Assembly: GCA_002118135.1 (NCBI GenBank)
Contig: BDIU01000231.1
Location: 1-64,000 of the forward strand
Reading direction: 5' to 3'
DNA: 64,000 bases
Origin: Trebouxia sp. TZW2008
Lineage: Eukaryota; Chlorophyta; Trebouxiophyceae; Trebouxiales; Trebouxiaceae
The position numbers were made by a program, and so were the translations under genes. The notes under the pieces are model-generated. The model did no database searches, was not told the origin of the DNA, and was given only the letters and a program-made list of their open reading frames with translations. Below, in pieces: positions 59,701 to 64,000 of this stretch. How positions within the stretch are numbered: position 1 is the stretch's first letter; each line of letters begins with the position of its first letter.

Positions 59701-62700
59701 AATGCAGATTCATTAGCACTAGGACCCTGCATGCATGCTAAACAAAGGCGATATGTACGACATCTTCAGCGCAACAGGCAAAAATGCATGCAGTCAGCCT
59801 GTGGGTACATCAGAAAGGTGTGCTATTGGACAGGAATATCATTCTGCATAACACCTACCAGAGTTTTCTGAAAACAAAGCCTGTCTTGCGTCCTTGTAGA
59901 GGCTGTGAGTGTAAATGTCTCGCCTAACACCAGCACGACCTGCAAGTGATACAAGCCAGTCAGCCACACAAATGCCCTGTTTTGCCAGTCTCACTACACC
60001 ATCCAGGCTGTCAGTCTGATGTCATGTATGGCAGTCCAGTGGAATGCCATTTGAAACCTTCTTTGTCCATATCTGCATCACAATACAGACATACGCCTGT
60101 GCTGCAGCTGCAGCAACTGGACCTGCAAACTGTTGAGGAAGACAACATGCAGCTTTGCTCAGGGCGCATTGGCTCACGCACCACATGGTCATGCACACAT
60201 GCACAAACAGTGCTATGATTGATGTCTAGGCTGAGACTCGTACAATATGCGGTTCATCAGATGGACGTTGAGAACACTGGGCACTCACCTACAGATCGGC
60301 GTGACTTGTCAAGGGCACAGTGGTCAAGCAGGGCTGCAACCTTTTCTGAGCTGATGGCAAGGAAACTCTGCTGCTCATGGTCAAAGTCCATAGCATAGCG
60401 CAAGCTGGGGCCCATAAGTTTCCAAGGCACGCGCAGGCAACTGCGCCTGCCTGGAGCGTATACCACACAGGCTGCAGCATCTGAACGTAACATACCTGCA
60501 CCACAAAGCAAGCGAACTCTTGAGAGCAGGGCAAAATTTTCACCCATTTTTGTCAATTGCAGGACAGCTAGTGTAAAACACATATGTAGATGACTGAACA
60601 ACCAACATGACAAGAGCTGTACATCTCAAAAGAAAAGAAAAGAAAAGTCTATGCCGTTTGGCGTCACGATGGGCGCCTCTGTCTATCGAGGCAGCCCCGG
60701 GTACACCTGCTGTACTTCTGACTTGCAACACGTGCTATATGGCTGCACCTTCGTTAGACTTGCAGCAAATATATTGGCTGCATGCTTCACACACCTTGAA
60801 ACATAGGCAACCCAACCCAACCCAACCAACACCAATGCAATGTATGTTCTGCTGCACATTGAAGACAGTACAGTGCAAGTTTCTGAATGAAGGTCACCTT
60901 CAGAAGGGTGGTCAGCAATAGCATGAAGGTGCTGAAGGGCCTTGTCAACGCTCTTCTTCTGCTGCGTGTTGCCTTGTGAGGCCTTGACCCTTGCCACAAA
61001 CACAGCACACAGGAACTTGCCATCACCGAGATCCACCTCAAGCGCATCCAGATGCTTCAATCCCCATGGGTGCATGATGTGACTGTTCAAGGGAGCAGGC
61101 TTTCTGAGGCGAGTTACGTCAACGTCCTCCGTTGTCACTGCCAGTTTCTGCCACTTGGCGGCACGAGTGACAGTGACTACCCCTTCTTTGGGCAGAGTGT
61201 CAACGTCCACAAGTGCTGGTTGCCAAGACCACTGGCCAGGTGTGACTGTGCGCTCAATCTCAACCTGAAGACCTGACGGCTGGGGAGTCTTAAACGCATC
61301 TGAGGCTGAAGTTGGGATGTCTGCGTCATGGAAGATGGTGATGTCTACATCTGTTCCATCTTGAGACTGGTGGACGACAGACACAGCAGAGTCAGGTGGC
61401 TCCTGCTGTTGTTCGAGCTGATTTGCTGCTTCTACAGCATGCCCATTGGCAGGTTGCTCAGCCATCTGCTGTTCGTCAGGATCAACATTTACAATATCAA
61501 TATCCTGCTGATCAGAGGCATCCGCGCTATTCTTTTCATGCTCTGCTTTCATCTTGTCAGCAATGTGCTCATTGTCAGAAGCAACATTGACAACGCCAGT
61601 GTCCTGCGGGTCAGGAGCTTCTAAACCATCCTTGGCATTGTGAGCCTGAGCACCAGAGCCTAGCTCATGTGCCTGTTTGACGTCACCAGTGACTCCATCC
61701 TGATAGCTTGCTTGCTTCTGAAAACTCAGCTGCTCATCAGAAAAGCCTTGAGCTGACTCAGCATTGCCTGAATTGGCACTGTGCAAGTCCACATTGTCTG
61801 CAGGCTCTGGGCCTGCAACCTTGAGTGAGTCATGATCATGCTGTGCCTGATGTGCTGCTGAGTCACCTTCATGCTGTGCCTGCTGCGCTGATGACTCCTC
61901 TCCATGCTGCGCCTGCTGTGCTGGTGACTCATCATCATGCTGTGCCTGCTGCGCTGAGGACTCGCCTTCTTGCTGTGCCTGCTGCTCATTGGCATTATCC
62001 ATGATGGGTTTTGCTTCCTGCTCCAACTGCCCTGGGGCAGGTTCCTGCAGCCCCTCAGTGGGTGTTGACAATGCAGGTTCCTCTTCTTCGCCAACAGCTG
62101 CAGCTGCATCAGCGCCATCATCCAACTGAAGTTGCAAGCTCTTGGGTGTGTCTGTCTGAAGCTCCGTCTGAAGCCCCTCCTCAGCAGGCTGATCTGTGTC
62201 CTCTGGGTTCACAGGCTTGCCTGAAGGAGAAGAGGGAAAGGGCAAAGCCTTGTCTGAGGAAGAAGAGGGAGGGATCTGAATGGCAATCTGTGTAGGCCTC
62301 ATGCCAGGCACCACTAGCACTTGCGTCTGGCCAGTGTGCAGTCCAGCAATACCCCAGACAGGTGCTTGTGAGGGTTCCTCAGCCTCTTCATCTGTTCGTC
62401 TTCTTTTCTGTGATACTTCTGCTTCACCTACATCAACTGCAATTGTTGCAGTCATCTACAGCAAGTCTTGCTGCTGGCTTGACTGTTTGCCAAGGCAAGG
62501 AGCGTTTTCCGGCAGGATGCAGTAGAACTGTATGTGCTTGGGCTGACATTATGGCAATGCTGGACGCACTGCAGGCAATGCATTCAGGAAAAGCATGATG
62601 CATGCAGTCATGATGTCATAGTGCATGATGGGTCAAGGTTGAACAGTGTGGTAACAGTCCTCAGTCGCCAACTTGATTGTTTCTGACCATCGAAGGGCTG

Positions 62701-64000
62701 TGCCAAGCGAACATGGGAATCTGATGAGTCAAATGTAACAAGTGAAGAGTGCACAGTTGTGTGCCTTTGATACACTCAGAACTCACCTGGCATGTCTGTC
62801 ACTGCCTCATCGTCAACAAGCCAGGACCCGCTTGCGTTGTCATCTTCATCACCGATGCTGGCATTGCTAATTGCCTCATCAGACTCGGCTTGTGCCTCAC
62901 CAGACCTGCTCAACACCAACACCTCATTACAAGCAATTGCGATTTCTATGCTGCCAGACTTGCCTTGGCTGAGGCAAGAAACAGACAACCAGCAAGACGC
63001 ATGCAGAATACAAGCCATGCACAGCACAGGTAAAACGGACTGTGCCGCTATGAAAATGTTTTATAACATGTGTCTGGTGAGCCAAAGTACAGTAGCGAAT
63101 GAAGCTGCATCTGCTTTGCCAACAACCAGAATGCAATGCTTTGCAATTCACAATGTTGAACTGGCTCAATGTTAATGCCAGGTGAGGCTGATGGCCTGAG
63201 TGATCATCCTGAGGCTAGACTGATGAGCAGGTCTGAGCTTCGCTGTTGATGACTTGAGTTAGCATGTGAGTGTGCAGCTTGAGCCATTTCAGACCATAGC
63301 CGCCTTACCTATCTATCATGGACTGCTTCTGAGATGGCTTCTCAGGCTGTTGCAACAGCCCTGCCACTCTGAGCTTGAACAGCCCCTCTTGCAGGTTGTG
63401 GTACATCTGCTGAACGCCCTGGGTCCCAATCCTTATAGCCCTGACTGGCGCCTTGGCCTTGTGCAAGTGCATCACTGACACCTCGTGCACAAGCTTGGCC
63501 ACAACATTGCGCCAATGAGTAACGTCTTCTTGCCAGGCTAGGACTTGTCTAGCACTTCTGGATTGACGCCACAGCTTGTGTGCTTTGCGCTCCAGCCGAG
63601 GAAGCTGTGTCTCTAGCCACTTGGTCAGCATAACTCTCAAATTGTCTGCAACAGCATTGCCTCAAGTAAACATTGCAGCAGTGGAGTAATGGGGACAATC
63701 GCATGCACACGCTTGGCGACAACATTGCGCCAATGAGTAGCGTCTTCTTGCCAGTGTAAGACTTGACTGACGCTTCTGATTTGTCGCCACAGCTGTGGTG
63801 CTTTGCGCTCATGACGAGGGAGCTGTGTCTCTAGCCACTTGCTCAGCATCACTCTCAGGTTGTCTGCAACAGCATTGCTTCAAGTAAGCATTGCAGCAGT
63901 GGAGTAATGGCAACAATCGCATGCACACGCTTGGCCACAACATTGTGCCAATGAGTAGCGTCTTTCTGCCAGTTTGAGACTTGACTGACGCTTCTGATTT
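41474..64000 (-). CDS. ATRX-like SNF2-family chromatin remodelling ATPase, 5' end beyond window
   Basis: Motifs appear in order from high to low coordinates: [15 protein letters not shown] (about 57600), [20 protein letters not shown] (motif I, 56625), [17 protein letters not shown] (56530), [12 protein letters not shown] (55220), [11 protein letters not shown] (motif II, 54570), [15 protein letters not shown] (54490), [13 protein letters not shown] (53430), [19 protein letters not shown] (50520), [17 protein letters not shown] (49830), [18 protein letters not shown] (49390), WNPVHNAQ, and [20 protein letters not shown] (motif VI, 48870). GCILAH-MGLGK and LPPK(S/H)E are typical of the ATRX subgroup, which moves nucleosomes and deposits H3.3 in heterochromatin and telomeres. 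Upstream exons carry acidic/Gln repeats; downstream ones an acidic exon ([13 protein letters not shown]) and a 499-residue tail with poly-Ala ending [12 protein letters not shown] join the tail because the exon ending RRRKRLR (45764) has a donor in phase with the exon at 44832; it could be a separate gene. Confidence 0.85.
41713..41757 (-). repeat. (CAG)15 trinucleotide run encoding poly-Ala
   Basis: Fifteen uninterrupted CAG units on the plus strand. On the coding minus strand they read as Ala codons (GCT), giving a run of about 15-16 Ala in the C-terminal tail of the ATRX-like protein. The uninterrupted run suggests it is length-variable. Confidence 0.9.
44525..44720 (-). repeat. 39-bp coding tandem repeat (13 residues) in the ATRX-like tail
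   Basis: About five units of the type [13 protein letters not shown] with substitutions ([24 protein letters not shown]). The repeat is in frame and imperfect. The segment is hydrophilic and probably disordered. Confidence 0.85.
45325..45600. repeat. Three tandem units of about 95 bp in an ATRX-like intron
   Basis: Units begin near 45328, 45421 and 45516 with cagcagaatgcccatga and contain atggcatgcaacagacaagta and aaggtgaca blocks. It lies between exons at 45764 and 44832, with no coding frame. Copies differ by substitutions and small indels. Confidence 0.8.
45605..45745. repeat. Dispersed repeat with (AATG)n tail, copy 1
   Basis: Contains ttcatgtccaatatgatagg, gtacgtacctagtcgggcct, gctgagcctgccgaacccatg and ends in a gaaatgaatgaatgatg tail. 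A second copy is at 50262-50390. The simple-repeat 3' end resembles a SINE or LINE fragment. Both copies are in introns of the same gene. Confidence 0.7.
45775..46085 (-). repeat. Duplicated ATRX-like exon 'QELTAAQ'
   Basis: [23 protein letters not shown] (about 45860-45790) is echoed by [23 protein letters not shown] (about 46080-46015). The lower copy continues into the basic RRRKRLR end and a donor. Confidence 0.8.
46980..48115 (-). repeat. Six tandem copies of an ATRX-like exon
   Basis: The landmark tcctcccag(c)cagctat recurs at 47014, 47132, 47294, 47458, 47641 and 48032. The highest copy is complete ([52 protein letters not shown] plus donor). The others keep AV(N/S)S..EVL(K/M)SLL..DLA and parts of the end, with in-frame stops or indels in several. 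The copy at 47260-47395 also reads well ([19 protein letters not shown]). Confidence 0.9.
50262..50390. repeat. Dispersed repeat with (AATG)n tail, copy 2
   Basis: Diverged copy of the element at 45605-45745 in the same orientation, with gtacgtacctagttgggcct and gctgagcctgcctagcccatg followed by several gaatgaat units. Tail lengths differ between the copies. Confidence 0.7.
50635..50945 (-). repeat. Three tandem copies of the ATRX-like '[10 protein letters not shown]' exon start
   Basis: [13 protein letters not shown] (about 50675-50635), [13 protein letters not shown] (about 50790-50750) and [11 protein letters not shown] (about 50930-50895) follow each other, each after an intron-like TTGCAGAGG or CAGAAAC stretch. 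Only the lowest copy continues into the motif IV helicase segment. Confidence 0.85.
51200..51945 (-). repeat. Repeated exon 'AVREAV ... NSADAEL ... SVGERERA' in the ATRX-like gene
   Basis: The best copy spans about 51610-51410 and includes [20 protein letters not shown] and [13 protein letters not shown] plus donor. A partial copy of its first half is at 51800-51715. A partial copy of its second half ([13 protein letters not shown] plus donor) is at 51315-51215. Further fragments of the first bases lie near 51900 and 52000. Confidence 0.85.
52955..53490 (-). repeat. Three copies of the ATRX-like '[13 protein letters not shown]' exon
   Basis: Complete copy about 53560-53375 ([40 protein letters not shown]). 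A second reads [16 protein letters not shown] and [12 protein letters not shown] (about 53270-53165). A third at 53090-52960 is frameshifted and clearly decayed. Confidence 0.88.
53640..54480 (-). repeat. Five copies of the ATRX-like '[20 protein letters not shown]' exon
   Basis: The intact exon ends near 54366 and is contiguous with motif III. Downstream copies lie near 54300-54210, 54160-54055, 54005-53915 and about 53690-53645. They read [61 protein letters not shown] and [11 protein letters not shown]. Each is followed by a donor or donor-like site. Confidence 0.9.
55018..55095. repeat. (AGCAC)n pentanucleotide microsatellite
   Basis: About 15 perfect AGCAC units in an intron of the ATRX-like gene. 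It is uninterrupted and therefore probably length-variable. Confidence 0.95.
55190..55650 (-). repeat. Copies of the ATRX-like 'VSYDKFARL' exon start
   Basis: The intact copy (about 55290-55142) reads [20 protein letters not shown] then [12 protein letters not shown] second at about 55470-55385 keeps [15 protein letters not shown] and VSYNRF-like sequence, and a third fragment near 55645-55595 keeps only the acceptor side (caggtgttcatctacatt). Spacing is about 180 bp. Confidence 0.8.
55504..55585. repeat. 16-bp minisatellite (attgacagtattcacc), five units
   Basis: Five nearly perfect units of 16 bp in an ATRX-like intron, between two decayed exon copies. Confidence 0.95.
55975..56560 (-). 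repeat. Four copies of the ATRX-like '[19 protein letters not shown]' segment
   Basis: The functional copy (about 56550-56440) continues from motif I and ends ALTFSK plus donor. Copies near 56340-56240 and 56060-55980 keep PSNVLHN(C/W)[11 protein letters not shown], and a shorter one lies near 56190-56130. They follow the intact exon in gene direction, about 160-190 bp apart. Confidence 0.88.
56560..57205 (-). repeat. Five copies of the ATRX-like Walker A exon start
   Basis: The unit (intron end catattcag, then [20 protein letters not shown] and [11 protein letters not shown]) recurs with a period of about 133-140 bp. Only the lowest copy (56670-56440) continues into [11 protein letters not shown]. 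In the next copy GLGKS is GLGNS; in the highest it is GPGKS with a deletion; the other two keep GLGKS. The extra copies end at FLH without a GT donor. Confidence 0.92.
57540..57860 (-). repeat. Duplicated start of the '[11 protein letters not shown]' exon
   Basis: The exon beginning [15 protein letters not shown] (about 57642) has an upstream partial copy near 57857 with the same acceptor (cttgcag) and VLVAGCITA, after which similarity stops. Spacing is about 215 bp. Confidence 0.8.
58365..58770 (-). repeat. Three copies of an ATRX-like Gln/Arg/Glu-rich exon start
   Basis: Copies near 58400-58440, 58550-58595 and 58730-58770 share rc of ctgctcttgc..ctg(c/a)tcctgac..ctgctctt with degenerate continuation. 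Only the lowest continues into a charged helix ([20 protein letters not shown]). Confidence 0.65.
59055..59490 (-). repeat. Three copies of the ATRX-like '[13 protein letters not shown]' exon
   Basis: Copies near 59485-59380, 59335-59225 and 59185-59065 read [47 protein letters not shown] and [25 protein letters not shown]. Only the lowest continues with [16 protein letters not shown]. The period is about 140-150 bp. Confidence 0.88.
61825..62000 (-). repeat. Coding repeat of AQQAQH-type units in the ATRX-like N-terminal region
   Basis: About five units of 10-11 residues of the type [11 protein letters not shown]. It lies in a long acidic exon (from about 62455 to 60915) that ends [14 protein letters not shown] plus donor. 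Confidence 0.85.
63430..64000 (-). repeat. Three copies of the ATRX-like '[14 protein letters not shown]' exon
   Basis: Copies at about 63640-63310 ([35 protein letters not shown] and a longer end), 63852-63690 ([35 protein letters not shown]) and from about 63905 to the window edge. The acceptor landmark ttgtctgcaacagcattgc is at 63642 and 63860, 218 bp apart. Only the lowest copy continues into [18 protein letters not shown]. Confidence 0.9.

Overview
Nuclear DNA from a green alga (chlorophyte, probably trebouxiophyte-like). Support: intron-rich genes with GT-AG and some GC-AG junctions, a CURT1 thylakoid protein, a HUP-type proton/hexose symporter, a plant-type RAB11/RABA GTPase, a DDR4-type DDT-domain protein, and an interstitial tract of the plant/green-algal CCCTAAA telomere unit. 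Nothing looks bacterial. Species cannot be fixed from the sequence alone.

Layout: 73-777 (-) C-terminal part of a Fanzor (eukaryotic TnpB-like RNA-guided nuclease) ORF; 3203-10117 (-) a 12-TM MFS transporter in many small exons; 10666-11741 (+) RAB11; 12814-18568 (-) DDR4-like nuclear protein; 19116-21041 (+) class I glutamine amidotransferase / gamma-glutamyl peptidase-like; 22600-27067 (+) hexose transporter, full 11-exon model; 27989-29131 (+) unrecognised small secretory-pathway membrane protein; 30386-32925 (-) RBM42-like RRM protein; 34251-38913 (+) GCN5 acetyltransferase with bromodomain; 39973-40855 (-) CURT1, full 5-exon model; 41474->64000 (-) a very large ATRX-like SNF2 gene whose 5' end lies beyond the window.

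The most striking property is not a single gene. In five of the multi-exon genes (MFS, DDR4-like, RBM42, GCN5, ATRX), exons or the junction 'intron 3' end + exon 5' part' are tandemly duplicated two to six times, with periods of about 80-220 bp; the hexose transporter carries the same thing in minimal form, reaching only the first bases of an exon. Usually one copy keeps the family consensus and continues into the next exon, while the others carry stops, frameshifts or lost catalytic residues (GCN5 catalytic Glu to Lys; ATRX Walker A Lys to Asn) yet often retain an acceptor or donor. I count more than twenty such loci. This looks like a genome-wide process of local exon re-duplication generating decoy exons.

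The genes do not form a pathway, although three encode chromatin factors (DDR4-like, GCN5, ATRX-like). Dispersed short repeats, some ending in simple-sequence tails, lie in introns and between genes. Exon coordinates given to the base come from reading frames and splice motifs by eye; no alignment or transcript data were available.
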